From Sporohalobacter salinus (GTDB lineage Bacteria > Bacillota > Halanaerobiia > Halobacteroidales > Acetohalobiaceae): DNA of 64,000 nucleotides. Both the position numbers and the translations under genes were made by a program. The DNA is taken from assembly GCF_016908635.1 (NCBI RefSeq), contig NZ_JAFBEG010000004.1, forward strand, positions 1 to 64,000, given 5' to 3'. A model generated the notes under the pieces. It was not told where the DNA came from. It did not search any database and saw only the letters and a list, made by a program, of their open reading frames with translations. Below are positions 24,315 to 33,808 of this stretch, in pieces (positions within the stretch are counted from its first letter, which is position 1; every line of letters begins with the position of its first letter).

Positions 24315-26891
24315 ATGGTTGAAAAAGTTATCTTAATAAGGAGGGGAGACAATATTTTTAATAAGAAAAGAATAAAATTATTCTTAATTCCATTATTAAT
24401 TATTATATGTGCTTTAACAGGTTGTCTATATAACCAGTATAACCTTAGAATTACTACTGTTGGTCAGGGGAAAGTATTTAAAGATCCAAATAAACTTAAT
24501 TATGAAAAGTATGATAGAGTAAAATTAACTGCTGAACCTAAAGCAGGATGGAAATTTAACTGTTGGAAAGGTTCGCTTGAAGGTTCTGCTAATCCTAAGA
24601 ATATTATTATAAATGATGACTTAGAAATTAAAGCAGTATTTCAAGGGGGAAAACATCCATTAAATATTAAAGTAACAGGGAAAGGGAGAGTAACTAAAGA
24701 AAAAATTTCAACTATTAATTCTTCTTCCGATTATAAGCATGGAGTAAAAATTAAATTAACAGCTATTCCTGATGAAAATTGGGAATTCAAACATTGGCAG
24801 GGAGATTTGACAGGCAAAAAAAATCCAAATACAATTATGATTGATGAAGAAAAGACAGTAAAAGCAGTATTTACTAAATCAAAATATTTACTGCATGCTA
24901 TTACATTTGGTAAAGGACAGATTAAGCAGACAATACTTTCACCAACTTCTCAAGGAGTTACTCATCGCCCCTATGAACCCGGAACTAAAGTAAGATTAAC
25001 TGCTGTTCCTAATGAAGGTTGGGTATTTGATCATTGGGAGCTTGATTTATTAGGTAGTAAGAATCCAGCAACAGTAACTATGAATAAAGAAAAAGTAGTA
25101 ACTGCAGTATTTTCTAAATTAAAATATCCTTTAGGAATTAATACAATTGGAAGAGGAAGTGTAAAAAAAGAATTAATTTCAGAAATGAGTAGTCGAGACT
25201 ACAAATATGGATCCAAAGTTAAATTAACAGCTATGGCTGATAGTGGTTGGAAATTTGATCATTGGAAGAATGATATTCTAGGAACAAAGAATCCAGCAAC
25301 AATTATAATTGATGAACCAAAAAAAGTAACAGCAGTATTTACTAAAACAACTACTTTAAAAGGAAAAGTTAAGGTTAATAATAAAACCAAAAATAATTGG
25401 GTAAAAAGAATGGAAGCAACTCAAACAATTAAAAATAGAATGTTACCTCTAAAACCAAAACAGTTATCCTCACAATATAAGAAATCTGAAGTCATAATTA
25501 AGTATAAAAATGAAACCTCAACACGTTTAATGAACAAATTAAAACAAAAAAGTAATTTAAAATATTTAACTGAATTACAATCGAAAAACGGGAAAATAGT
25601 TCATTATCAAATTCCAGAGAATAAAACTATAAAGGAAGTAATTCAATATTGTAAACAATTGCCACAGGTAGAATGGATTGAACCAAACTATATTTATCAT
25701 GCTACTGCTATACCTAGTGATAAATATTACCATAAGCAGTGGGGAAATGTTCACTCAAATCTTGAAGCAGCTTGGGATATACAACAGGGACTTAGGTCAG
25801 TAAAAGTTGCAGTAATTGATTCTGGTATCATTCCTAAACATCCTGACTTAAAGCAGAATCTTTTATCAGGTTATGATTTTGTAGATAATGATAACAATCC
25901 AACTGATGAAACTTCACGGAAAAATCATGGTAGTCATGGGACTCATGTAGCTGGTATTATTGGAGCAGTTAGCAATAATAAGCTAGGGATAGCAGGAGTA
26001 AATTGGAAATTGAAGATTTTGCCTGTTCGAGTTCTAGCAACGAATAGTGGTTCTGTTATTGATGTGGCTAAAGGTATTGAATATGCAATTAAAAAGAATG
26101 TAGATATTATTAATCTCAGTTTAGGTGGCCCAGCAAGTAGAGTAATGAAATCAGCTATTGATAAAGCGGTCAGGGCTGGAATAACCGTTGTTGCAGCAGC
26201 TGGTAATCAGAGTAGTTCCGTTATTTATCCTGCTGCTTATAGAAATACCATTGCTGTTGGTGCAATTGGCAAAGATAATTTACTTGCTTCCTATTCAAAT
26301 TATGGACCACAGATTGATGTAGTTGCACCAGGGGGAGACGATAAGAATTTCATTTTAAGTACTTGGGGATATTATGAAAATAGGCAAACATATTCTAATT
26401 ATGCAGGAATGCAAGGGACTTCCATGGCCGCTCCTTATGTTAGTGGGGTAACAGCATTGTTAGTAGCTGATGGAATTAATAGCCCCCAAAGCATACGTGA
26501 ACGTTTACAAAACACAGCTGTGGATTTAGGCTTTCAAGGAAAGGATAATAAGTATGGGTATGGACTAGTGGATGCCTATGGAGCGTTATTAAATAAAAAG
26601 CTAGGTAATATTCCTATAGGCATATTTGCTGCCACTAAAAATGGTAATACTCTTAAATTAAGAAGTAAAATTAAAAGAATTAAAGATGATAATAATTATA
26701 TTCTTGATGGAGTCAAACCCGGTAATCTATATTTAATTGGTTGGCGAGATATTAATGAAAATAATATAATCGATGCTGGAGACTACTATGGTGAAAATGG
26801 TCCCCTAAAGATAAATGAAGGATCAACTAGAAATATAGATTTAGAAATATATTATTTTGATTCTACAACTAATTTTGAAATTGAAAGATAA
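24315..26891 (+). CDS. Subtilisin-like (S8) serine protease lipoprotein with four InlB-like repeats
   Basis: An 858-residue cell-surface protease. A lipoprotein signal ends in lipobox LTGC. Four repeats of ~75 residues (to ~345) follow, each with V-K-L-T-A, a Trp-containing F-x-H-W, N-P-x-x-I and a final V-x-A-V-F: divergent InlB B-repeats, likely spacers or adhesins. A subtilase propeptide (~395-465) precedes the S8 domain, with Asp in VIDSGI (~501), His in HGTHVAG (~541) and Ser in GTSMAAP (~701). A C-terminal beta domain (~770-855) ends it. The strong site AAGGAGGGG (24338-24346) points to an ATT start at 24354, seven bases on. I give the upstream ATG, which has no ribosome site, only as the conventional choice. 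Confidence 0.9.
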   Translation: MVEKVILIRRGDNIFNKKRIKLFLIPLLIIICALTGCLYNQYNLRITTVGQGKVFKDPNKLNYEKYDRVKLTAEPKAGWKFNCWKGSLEGSANPKNIIINDDLEIKAVFQGGKHPLNIKVTGKGRVTKEKISTINSSSDYKHGVKIKLTAIPDENWEFKHWQGDLTGKKNPNTIMIDEEKTVKAVFTKSKYLLHAITFGKGQIKQTILSPTSQGVTHRPYEPGTKVRLTAVPNEGWVFDHWELDLLGSKNPATVTMNKEKVVTAVFSKLKYPLGINTIGRGSVKKELISEMSSRDYKYGSKVKLTAMADSGWKFDHWKNDILGTKNPATIIIDEPKKVTAVFTKTTTLKGKVKVNNKTKNNWVKRMEATQTIKNRMLPLKPKQLSSQYKKSEVIIKYKNETSTRLMNKLKQKSNLKYLTELQSKNGKIVHYQIPENKTIKEVIQYCKQLPQVEWIEPNYIYHATAIPSDKYYHKQWGNVHSNLEAAWDIQQGLRSVKVAVIDSGIIPKHPDLKQNLLSGYDFVDNDNNPTDETSRKNHGSHGTHVAGIIGAVSNNKLGIAGVNWKLKILPVRVLATNSGSVIDVAKGIEYAIKKNVDIINLSLGGPASRVMKSAIDKAVRAGITVVAAAGNQSSSVIYPAAYRNTIAVGAIGKDNLLASYSNYGPQIDVVAPGGDDKNFILSTWGYYENRQTYSNYAGMQGTSMAAPYVSGVTALLVADGINSPQSIRERLQNTAVDLGFQGKDNKYGYGLVDAYGALLNKKLGNIPIGIFAATKNGNTLKLRSKIKRIKDDNNYILDGVKPGNLYLIGWRDINENNIIDAGDYYGENGPLKINEGSTRNIDLEIYYFDSTTNFEIER

Positions 26892-26904
26892 ATTAATTAT
26901 ATAT

Positions 26905-26934
26905 TTTAGATTCCCTAATATTAGGGAATCTAAA
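26905..26934 (+). terminator. Hairpin after the subtilase gene
   Basis: A perfect 30-base palindrome (arm TTTAGATTCCCTAAT) 14 bases after the stop codon. The T-run after it is interrupted (ATATATAAGTTTT), so termination is probable but not certain. Confidence 0.55.
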
Positions 26935-27263
26935 TATATAAGTTTTCAGTTTAGTTTTTTTATATTTATAATATTATTTGTATAGTAATTAATAGGTGAA
27001 AATTAAATTTTTAGAAAGAAAAGAATAGATTGTTATTTAGAAATTGATAAAGTAGTAGTAAGTAAGCTAAGGAGAAAGGAAAATAATTTAAGTTATAGAA
27101 ATATATAATAAATAAGAGTTATCTATTATTAAGATTGGATTGAAGTTACTAATAACTTTAATTGGAATTAATTATTATAAAAGTATATAATAATTTTAAA
27201 CGTTTGGGGAGATTGAATAATTTGTTATAATTAAAAATAAGTTATTTTAATGCTATTTTTGTA
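26935..27263. other. 330-base AT-rich region without a gene
   Basis: No reading frame with a ribosome site is seen on either strand. Small AT-rich inverted repeats occur but none looks functional. The recA promoter begins at its right end. Confidence 0.5.
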
Positions 27264-27292
27264 TTGTAATCGAAGAACATTTGTTCTATAAT
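27264..27292 (+). promoter_or_regulatory. recA promoter
   Basis: TTGTAA (27264-27269), a 17-base spacer and TATAAT (27287-27292). The LexA box lies in the spacer and touches the -10. Confidence 0.7.
27274..27287. promoter_or_regulatory. LexA (SOS) box of recA
   Basis: AGAACATTTGTTCT fits the Gram-positive SOS core GAAC-N4-GTTC. It sits between the -35 and -10 boxes, where bound LexA would block RNA polymerase. Confidence 0.8.
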
Positions 27293-27397
27293 ATATATGA
27301 TGTCTTTTCGTCAAAGAGAACTATTTTTTGCAGTTTATAGTAAACATAAATGAGAGTTAAAATTTTATTGATTTTTAAATTAAGGAGTTGATAATTA

Positions 27398-28432
27398 ATG
27401 AGTGATGAGAAAGAGAAAGCCCTAGAACGGACTTTAAAACAGATTGAAAAGGAATATGGAAAAGGCTCAATTATGAGATTAGGTGAAGCAAAGACTTTAG
27501 ATGTAGAAGCAATTCCCACTGGAGCTTTGTCACTAGATGTAGCTTTAGGAGTAGGTGGAATTCCTCGTGGTAGGATAGTTGAAGTCTTTGGGCCTGAAGC
27601 TTCCGGAAAAACAACAGTAGCTTTGCATATAATTGCTGAAGCTCAGAAAATGGATGGTGTTGCTGCTTTTATTGATGCTGAGCATGCTTTAGATCCTAAA
27701 TATGCTAAAAATTTAGGTGTAGATATAGATGAATTATTAATCTCACAGCCTAACACTGGTGAGGAAGCACTGGAGATTTGTGAATCCTTGGTTCGTAGTG
27801 GAGCAATTGATATTGTTGTAGTTGATTCAGTTGCTGCTTTAGTACCTGAAGCTGAAATTGAGGGTGAAATGGGAGATGCACATGTTGGACTTCAAGCGAG
27901 GCTAATGTCTCAAGCTATGCGGAAGTTATCGGGTACTATTAGTAAATCAAAGACTACATGTATCTTTATTAATCAGATTCGTGAGAAAGTTGGAGTTATG
28001 TTTGGTAATCCAGAAACAACTCCAGGTGGACGAGCCCTTAAATTTTATTCTTCAGTTCGACTAGATATTAGAAGGAGAAAGGCTATCAAAGATGGTGATG
28101 AGTTTCTAGGGAATAAAACTAAAGTGAAAGTAGTTAAAAATAAGGTAGCTCCACCATTTAAGACAGCGAAATTTGATATTATGTATGGTACAGGAATTTC
28201 TAAAACAGGTTGTATTTTGGATATGGCTGAAAAAGAGGACATAGTTGAACGTTCTGGAGCTTGGTATTCTTATGGTGATGATGTAACTTTAGGTCAAGGT
28301 AGAGCTAATTCCAAAGAGGCTTTAGAAGAAAATCCAGAAATGTTAGCCGAAATCGAAAAGAAAGTAAGACAGGAATTAGGAATGATTGATGAAGAAGAGA
28401 CAGAAGATGATGCCGAAGAAGATGAAGAGTAA
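27398..28432 (+). CDS. recA: Recombinase RecA
   Basis: The 344-residue recombinase that forms filaments on single-stranded DNA and activates LexA self-cleavage. Walker [10 protein letters not shown] (~65-73), [11 protein letters not shown] (Walker B), the MAW-like region [12 protein letters not shown], and [13 protein letters not shown] (DNA-binding loops) are all present. The C-terminus is acidic, as usual. A LexA box overlaps its promoter. No recX follows; the next genes are an Mre11/Rad50-like set, so this is a small DNA-repair block. Confidence 0.98.
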   Translation: MSDEKEKALERTLKQIEKEYGKGSIMRLGEAKTLDVEAIPTGALSLDVALGVGGIPRGRIVEVFGPEASGKTTVALHIIAEAQKMDGVAAFIDAEHALDPKYAKNLGVDIDELLISQPNTGEEALEICESLVRSGAIDIVVVDSVAALVPEAEIEGEMGDAHVGLQARLMSQAMRKLSGTISKSKTTCIFINQIREKVGVMFGNPETTPGGRALKFYSSVRLDIRRRKAIKDGDEFLGNKTKVKVVKNKVAPPFKTAKFDIMYGTGISKTGCILDMAEKEDIVERSGAWYSYGDDVTLGQGRANSKEALEENPEMLAEIEKKVRQELGMIDEEETEDDAEEDEE

Positions 28433-28449
28433 AATTTGAATCAATTTTT

Positions 28450-28489
28450 AAAAAGAACTTGAAGCCATATATGGTGGAAAGTTCTTTTT
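28450..28489 (+). terminator. Rho-independent terminator of recA
   Basis: Stem AAAAAGAACTT / AAGTTCTTTTT with an inner CCATATATGG helix; the T-run is part of the stem, as in U-tract-paired terminators. Confidence 0.65.
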
Positions 28490-28620
28490 GTTATAATAGT
28501 AAATTATTTTATTATGGAATATAGGTAATTTTTGTCTTAACTTTAATTAATATATTAAGGCAGGGATTGTGGCTATTTATCGAGAATTAGAGTTAAATAG
28601 TATAAAGGAGGTAGCTGTAG

Positions 28621-29598
28621 TTGAAGATATTAGTTTTAACTGATACACATATCCGGGGGACTACTCCGCAGAATAGATTAGATGATTTTCCTGTAACTTT
28701 AAAAGAAAAATTATTAGAGGTTAAAGATATGATTGAACAAGAAGGAATTGACTTTGTTCTGCATGGAGGCGATTTATTTGACCGACCAGATACTGCTCCA
28801 TCAGTAGTTAGTGATTTTATTCAGATCCTGCGGGGGTTCGAGGTTCCAATTTATATTGTAGCTGGAAATCATGATCTTTATGGCCATAATCCAACTACAT
28901 TATCTCGTACAATGCTCGGATTATTAAATGCTTCTGGAATTGTAGAGGTATTAAATTTTAAAGAAGAGAAAATAATTGAGGTTTCTGGAGTGAGACTCCA
29001 ACTGCAGGGTTGTCCGTATTATTACGACTTAGATAGTAGTGATGAGCCTAATAAATATTTATTAGAAAAGAGATCAGATGTTGATTATGCAGTTAATTTA
29101 ATTCACGGCTTGTTGTTACCACAGCCGTTTGGGATAGATTTAGATTATACATTGATTGATGATATCCAGACTACAGAAGCAGATATTACTATTGTAGGTC
29201 ACTATCACACTGGGTTTGGCATCGAAGAAATAAGTGATCAAAAATATTGTTTGAATCCAGGTAGTTTAGTTCGGATCGGTGCTTATACTGGAGAATTAAA
29301 TCGAATTCCTCAAGTAGCAATTATTGAATTAACTACTGACAAGTTAGATATTACGTTACATGAATTAGATACAGCTCCCCCCGGAAAAGAAGTATTAGAT
29401 CGCAGTCAAATAGAATTAAATGAGTATAGAGAGCAGAAATTAGCTGATTTTACCCAAAGTATTAAAGGAGCAGGAGAATTTAATTTTTTAGAGGTCAAAG
29501 AGATTTTAGAAGAATTAGCTGATAACAAAGATTTAAAAAAGAAAGTTAGAATTGAAGCACGGAATAGAATTGCTAAGGCAGAGGAAAATTTGGCGTGA
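28621..29598 (+). CDS. Mre11/SbcD-like nuclease (metallophosphoesterase)
   Basis: A 325-residue calcineurin-fold phosphoesterase with all metal motifs: TDTHIRG, HGGDLFDR, AGNHDLYG, IHGLL and GHYHTGF, then NPGSLVR. The order and spacing, and the Rad50-like genes that follow, make it the nuclease partner of an Mre11-Rad50 type complex that processes DNA ends. It is shorter than SbcD and ends in a helical tail (~260-325) that could bind the Rad50 coils. It starts at TTG 28621 after AAAGGAGG. The gene precedes the ATPase by 22 bases. Confidence 0.85.
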   Translation: MKILVLTDTHIRGTTPQNRLDDFPVTLKEKLLEVKDMIEQEGIDFVLHGGDLFDRPDTAPSVVSDFIQILRGFEVPIYIVAGNHDLYGHNPTTLSRTMLGLLNASGIVEVLNFKEEKIIEVSGVRLQLQGCPYYYDLDSSDEPNKYLLEKRSDVDYAVNLIHGLLLPQPFGIDLDYTLIDDIQTTEADITIVGHYHTGFGIEEISDQKYCLNPGSLVRIGAYTGELNRIPQVAIIELTTDKLDITLHELDTAPPGKEVLDRSQIELNEYREQKLADFTQSIKGAGEFNFLEVKEILEELADNKDLKKKVRIEARNRIAKAEENLA

Positions 29599-29620
29599 AT
29601 GGAAGCAGAGGTGAAAATAG

Positions 29621-31078
29621 GTGATTGAAGAGATCAGAATTGAAAATTTTCAGTCACATCAGGATACAGTATTAGAATTAGACGATGGTTTGAACCTGAT
29701 TACTGGTCCTTCTGATAGCGGTAAATCTGCTATCATTAGAGCACTTCGCTGGGTTTTATACAATGAGCCATTAGGTGATGACTTTATTAGAATATCCTCT
29801 AACCAATGTCGAGTAGGGATTTTATTGACTAGCGGTTATCGTGTAATTCGAGAGCGTTCCAGTAAAGATAACAGATATTTAGTAGTTGATCCTGATGGTA
29901 AGCAAGAGATTTATACCGGATTTGGAACTAAAGTACCTCAAGAAATAAAAAAATTACATCAAATGTCTAAAGTAGCTTTAGATAATGATTTAGAAACAAC
30001 TTTAAATTTAGATTATCAATTAATAGGTCCTTTTTTATTAACTGATAGCGGTTCGACAAAAGCTAAAGCTATCGGTCAATTAACTGGAGTACATGTAATT
30101 GATTCTGCTATTAAAGATTTAGCACGCGATTTGCGTCGTACCAAGGATAATAAAAAGCAGGAATTATCTGAAGTAGAAAGAATTGATGAAAAAATAATTA
30201 ATTATCAAGATCTACCTAAATTGAAAGAAGAAATTGATAAAAAGGATAAATTATTGAAACAGATTAAAGAAGTATATACTAAATTACAGGAATATCGGAG
30301 TTTAAAAGAACAATGGGAGGATTTGGTAACTGAGAAAACTGAATTAAATAAAGTATTGAATAAATTAGCAGATTTAAATAGAGTAGAATCTATTTACCAA
30401 CAGATTAAAGAGTATGATAGTCAAAGAAGTAATTTGCAGGAAATTAATCAGGATTGGCAGCAGGTAAATAGAGCACTAAAAGAGGTAGATAAAATACTTA
30501 AGGAGTTAAGTGAATTAGATAGGATAGAAAAGAATTATCAACAGTTAGTTCAGTTTCTACAAAGAAGAGATAAATTAATTGAATTACAGCAGAATTTACA
30601 GAAATCAACTGAAGAATTGACTGCTAGTAAGAAGATTTTAAAGGAGACCAATAAATTAGACCAGATTGAAAAAAAATTGACTCAGATTGTAGAGTTAAGA
30701 AAAGAACTATCTACACTAAAAACGGTTAATGAGAATTTATCAGGGGTAAATAAAGAATTACACAAGAAACAACAAGTTTTATCGAAACTGCCTAAAATAG
30801 AAAAGAGTCAACAGTTAATGTTACAGATTGAAAAAACTAAGGAACGATTAGATAAGTTAAAGAAATTAAAACAAAAAGAAAAAGAGAATAAGAAAAATTG
30901 GCATAAAGGGCAAGAATGTATTCAAGAAGTAAATCAAAGTTTAAAATCGCAAGTAAAAGCATATAAAACAAAATTAAGAGAATTAAATAGGTGTCCTGTC
31001 TGTTTTAGCCGGATTGAAGCTGATACTTTAGAACAAATAATTGATAATTATTCTGTAGGAGGAATTGAAAGTGAGTGA
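29621..31078 (+). CDS. Rad50/SbcC-like ATPase, N-terminal part with zinc-hook Cys pair
   Basis: A 485-residue protein holding the N-terminal half of an SMC/Rad50 ATPase: Walker A GPSDSGKSA (~30-38) after IRIENFQSHQ, and a Q-loop-like region around LNLDYQLIGPF. A long coiled coil runs from ~160 to ~460. Near the C-terminus is CPVC (the C-P-x-C of a Rad50 zinc hook), and the protein stops about 20 residues later. There is no Walker B or signature motif, so it cannot work alone; those lie in the third gene. It starts at GTG 29621 after GAGGTGAAAATAG. Its end overlaps the next gene by eight bases. Confidence 0.85.
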   Translation: MIEEIRIENFQSHQDTVLELDDGLNLITGPSDSGKSAIIRALRWVLYNEPLGDDFIRISSNQCRVGILLTSGYRVIRERSSKDNRYLVVDPDGKQEIYTGFGTKVPQEIKKLHQMSKVALDNDLETTLNLDYQLIGPFLLTDSGSTKAKAIGQLTGVHVIDSAIKDLARDLRRTKDNKKQELSEVERIDEKIINYQDLPKLKEEIDKKDKLLKQIKEVYTKLQEYRSLKEQWEDLVTEKTELNKVLNKLADLNRVESIYQQIKEYDSQRSNLQEINQDWQQVNRALKEVDKILKELSELDRIEKNYQQLVQFLQRRDKLIELQQNLQKSTEELTASKKILKETNKLDQIEKKLTQIVELRKELSTLKTVNENLSGVNKELHKKQQVLSKLPKIEKSQQLMLQIEKTKERLDKLKKLKQKEKENKKNWHKGQECIQEVNQSLKSQVKAYKTKLRELNRCPVCFSRIEADTLEQIIDNYSVGGIESE

Positions 31079-31319
31079 TTTTGCTGAAGAAATCAAGAAG
31101 TTAAAGTCTGATTTGGATCAGGCTAAAAACAAGAGATACAAATATGAAGCTAGAATGGAAGAGTTAAAGAAACAGCGTCAGAAGTTATTAGATAAACTTG
31201 ATGAATGTGGAGTTAATCCAGAGGAATTAGATGATGAGATAGAAAAATTAGAAACCAAACTTCAAGGATTAATTACTGAAGCTAAAGAGTTACTTCCGCA
31301 GGATATTCTTGATGAGTAA
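31071..31319 (+). CDS. Small coiled-coil protein between the Rad50-like halves
   Basis: An 82-residue, highly charged, alpha-helical protein, almost all coiled coil, with a break around CGVNPEELDDEIE. It starts at GTG 31071, eight bases after AGGAGG, inside the end of the ATPase N-terminal gene. It has no catalytic motif. By position it would supply part of the descending coil of a Rad50-type arm. I recognise no named family. Confidence 0.75.
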   Translation: MSDFAEEIKKLKSDLDQAKNKRYKYEARMEELKKQRQKLLDKLDECGVNPEELDDEIEKLETKLQGLITEAKELLPQDILDE

Positions 31320-31330
31320 GGAGCGGTAGT

Positions 31331-31987
31331 ATGCAGGTTGAAGGAATAATTAATAAATTAGAAAAGAACATAGATAAGAAAAAAGAAGAGTATAATCTGC
31401 GTAAAGGTCAGCGTGATCAGCTTGTAGATGAAAAAAAGGAGCGTCAAAAAAGGATAAAGAAGTTAAAAGAAGAGATAGAGGTCTTTGAAGAGACGCGAAT
31501 TCTATTACAAGAGACAGCAGAGTATGCTAGAGAGCAAGCTAAACAGCAGATAGAGAATTTAGTTACTAAGGCTTTACAGTATGTTTTTGGTTCAGAGTTT
31601 AGTTTTAAAATAGAGATTGAAGAGAAACGTGGGCGCCCTTCGGCTGAGTTTTATGTTGTATCTGATTATCAAGATCAAAAATTAAAGAATAATCCTCAGA
31701 CAGCTAGAGGGGGAGGAATAGTTGATGTTGTCTCTTTGGCTTTGCGGATAGCAATTTTGGAGTCGTATCGGCCTAAAGTAGCTGGGCCGTTGGTTTTAGA
31801 TGAACCAGCTAAACATGTTAGCGAAGAATATATAAGTAATGTAGCCCAGTTTTTGAAACATATTAACCAACATTTTTCACGACAGGTAATTATAGTTACC
31901 CATAAAAGTTATCTTAGTGAAATCGGGGATAAAGCTTTTCAAGTAAAGCTTAGAGAAGGGATTAGTGAGGTAACTACAGATTTTTAA
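31331..31987 (+). CDS. Rad50/SbcC-like ATPase, C-terminal part with Walker B
   Basis: A 218-residue protein that begins with a coiled coil (~1-80) and ends with the C-terminal ATPase lobe. The signature region reads TARGGGIVDVVSLALRIA instead of a classical LSGGE, Walker B is GPLVLDEPAKHVSEE, and the H-loop is IIVTHKS. Together with the first gene it completes one ATP-binding head. It starts 11 bases after the small coiled-coil gene and ends just before the rny promoter. The deviating signature motif is a genuine oddity. Confidence 0.85.
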   Translation: MQVEGIINKLEKNIDKKKEEYNLRKGQRDQLVDEKKERQKRIKKLKEEIEVFEETRILLQETAEYAREQAKQQIENLVTKALQYVFGSEFSFKIEIEEKRGRPSAEFYVVSDYQDQKLKNNPQTARGGGIVDVVSLALRIAILESYRPKVAGPLVLDEPAKHVSEEYISNVAQFLKHINQHFSRQVIIVTHKSYLSEIGDKAFQVKLREGISEVTTDF

Positions 31988-31990
31988 AGC

Positions 31991-32019
31991 TTGACATAGG
32001 TTAAGTAAAGAGATACAAT
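31991..32019 (+). promoter_or_regulatory. Sigma-A-type promoter of rny
   Basis: TTGACA (31991-31996), a 17-base spacer and TACAAT (32014-32019), beginning three bases after the stop codon of the Rad50-like gene. The ~90-base leader contains a tandem TTTCTCTACAT repeat. Confidence 0.8.
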
Positions 32020-32110
32020 GTAGGCAGGGTATTTTTCTCTACATTTCTCTACATTATGAAAAATAATTACTTTTTATAAAATTGACAACTTAATATGGAG
32101 GTGAATGATT

Positions 32111-33646
32111 ATGCCAATCACATTAATTTATATTGTAGTTACATTGGTAATTGGCGTCGGAGTAGGTTATTTAGTCAGACGCTATATTGCTGAAAGTAAG
32201 ATTGAATCTGCTGAAAAAAGAGCAGAACAGATTATAGAAGACGCTAGTCGTGAAGCTGATTCCAAGCAGCGAGAAATTTTATTAGAAGCCAAAGAAAAGG
32301 CTCATGAAATAAAAGAAGATGTTGAGAATGAATGTCGAAAGCGACGTGATGAATTACAGCGTCTAGAAAAACGATTAGTCAAAAAGGAAGATACTCTAGA
32401 AAATAGACTAGAGGATGTAGAGCAAAGAGAAAAAGATCTAAATGAAAAAGAAGAAGAGATTAAAGAGAAGAAAGAGAAGATTAATAAGTTGCATAAGAAG
32501 CATGTTAAGGAATTAGAAGAGCTATCAGGTTTAACAACTGAGGAAGCTAAAGATCTTCTTTTACAGCGAGTTGAAGATGAAGTTGAACATGAATCAGCAC
32601 GAATGATTAAAGAAATTGAAAGTCAGGCCCGCGAAGAAGCTAACAAACGGGCTAGAGAGATTATTTCCACAGCTATACAGCGTTGTGCTGCCGATCATGT
32701 AGCAGAAACAACAGTATCAGTTGTATCTCTACCTAATGATGAAATGAAAGGTAGAATTATTGGTCGGGAAGGACGTAATATTCGTGCTTTAGAGAACTTA
32801 ACGGGAATTGATCTAATTATTGATGATACTCCAGAAGCAGTTATTCTATCAGGATTTGATCCGATCCGGCGAGAAATTGCAAGAATTGCTTTAGAAAAAT
32901 TAATTGCCGACGGTAGAATCCATCCAGCTAGAATTGAAGAAATGGTAGAGAAAGCAGAAGAAGAGATAGACTCTCGTATATACGAAGAAGGAGAGCAAGC
33001 GACCTTTGATACTGGAGTGCATGGATTAGATAATGAGATTATTAAACTGTTAGGTAGACTAAAATATCGTACAAGTTATGGTCAGAATGTATTGCAACAT
33101 TCGATTGAAGTTGCTCACTTGGCTGGAGTAATGGCAACTGAGTTGGGAGTAGATGCTAAGTTAGCTAAACGAGCTGGTCTTTTACACGACTTAGGTAAAG
33201 CTGTTGACCATGATGTAGAAGGACCACATGTTAAGATTGGAGCTGATTTAGCAGAGAAATATGGTGAATCACCAGAGGTTATTCATGCTATTTTAGCTCA
33301 CCATGGTGATATAGAAGCAGAATCCGTTGAAGCTGTCTTGGTAGCAGCTGCAGATGCAGTATCAGCAGCTCGACCAGGAGCCAGAAGAGAGACATTGGAA
33401 TCTTATATTAAACGTCTAGAAAATTTAGAAAATCTAGCTGATTCCTTTAATGGAGTAGAAACAGCTTATGCTATTCAAGCTGGTCGGGAATTAAGAATTA
33501 TGGTAGAACCGGATCAGATTTCTGATAACAAAGCATCTAAATTGGCTTATGATGTTTCTAAACAGGTAGAAGATGAATTAGAGTATCCAGGTCAGATTAA
33601 AGTAACAGTTGTACGTGAGACTAGGAAAGTTGAATATGCGCAATAA
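32111..33646 (+). CDS. rny: Ribonuclease Y
   Basis: A 511-residue membrane-anchored endoribonuclease that starts mRNA turnover in Firmicutes. It has an N-terminal membrane segment ([20 protein letters not shown]), a long coiled coil (~25-195), a KH domain (~210-275, [15 protein letters not shown]) and an HD domain (~330-430, [12 protein letters not shown]). The ATG at 32111 is nine bases after TGGAGG; the ATG at 32105 is too close. A strong promoter precedes it and a terminator follows. Confidence 0.97.
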   Translation: MPITLIYIVVTLVIGVGVGYLVRRYIAESKIESAEKRAEQIIEDASREADSKQREILLEAKEKAHEIKEDVENECRKRRDELQRLEKRLVKKEDTLENRLEDVEQREKDLNEKEEEIKEKKEKINKLHKKHVKELEELSGLTTEEAKDLLLQRVEDEVEHESARMIKEIESQAREEANKRAREIISTAIQRCAADHVAETTVSVVSLPNDEMKGRIIGREGRNIRALENLTGIDLIIDDTPEAVILSGFDPIRREIARIALEKLIADGRIHPARIEEMVEKAEEEIDSRIYEEGEQATFDTGVHGLDNEIIKLLGRLKYRTSYGQNVLQHSIEVAHLAGVMATELGVDAKLAKRAGLLHDLGKAVDHDVEGPHVKIGADLAEKYGESPEVIHAILAHHGDIEAESVEAVLVAAADAVSAARPGARRETLESYIKRLENLENLADSFNGVETAYAIQAGRELRIMVEPDQISDNKASKLAYDVSKQVEDELEYPGQIKVTVVRETRKVEYAQ

Positions 33647-33659
33647 TAGATTTTAAATT

Positions 33660-33695
33660 AACCGCTCTAGTCGTTAAAGATTAGAGCGGTTTTTT
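33660..33695 (+). terminator. Rho-independent terminator of rny
   Basis: Stem AACCGCTCTA / TAGAGCGGTT followed by TTTT. Confidence 0.88.
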
Positions 33696-33808
33696 AATGG
33701 TTTTAGAGTTTTGTAATATTTTACTCTGGTTTTGAGCAGGAGTTTTAATAATTAGTCTAGAATCCATGCTAAGTATATTATTATATACTAAGGGATGGTG
33801 TAATTATT

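Noticed and set aside
32020-32110. Tandem TTTCTCTACAT repeat in the rny leader as an autoregulatory site
   Set aside because: Only two short copies in a low-complexity stretch; nothing supports a function.
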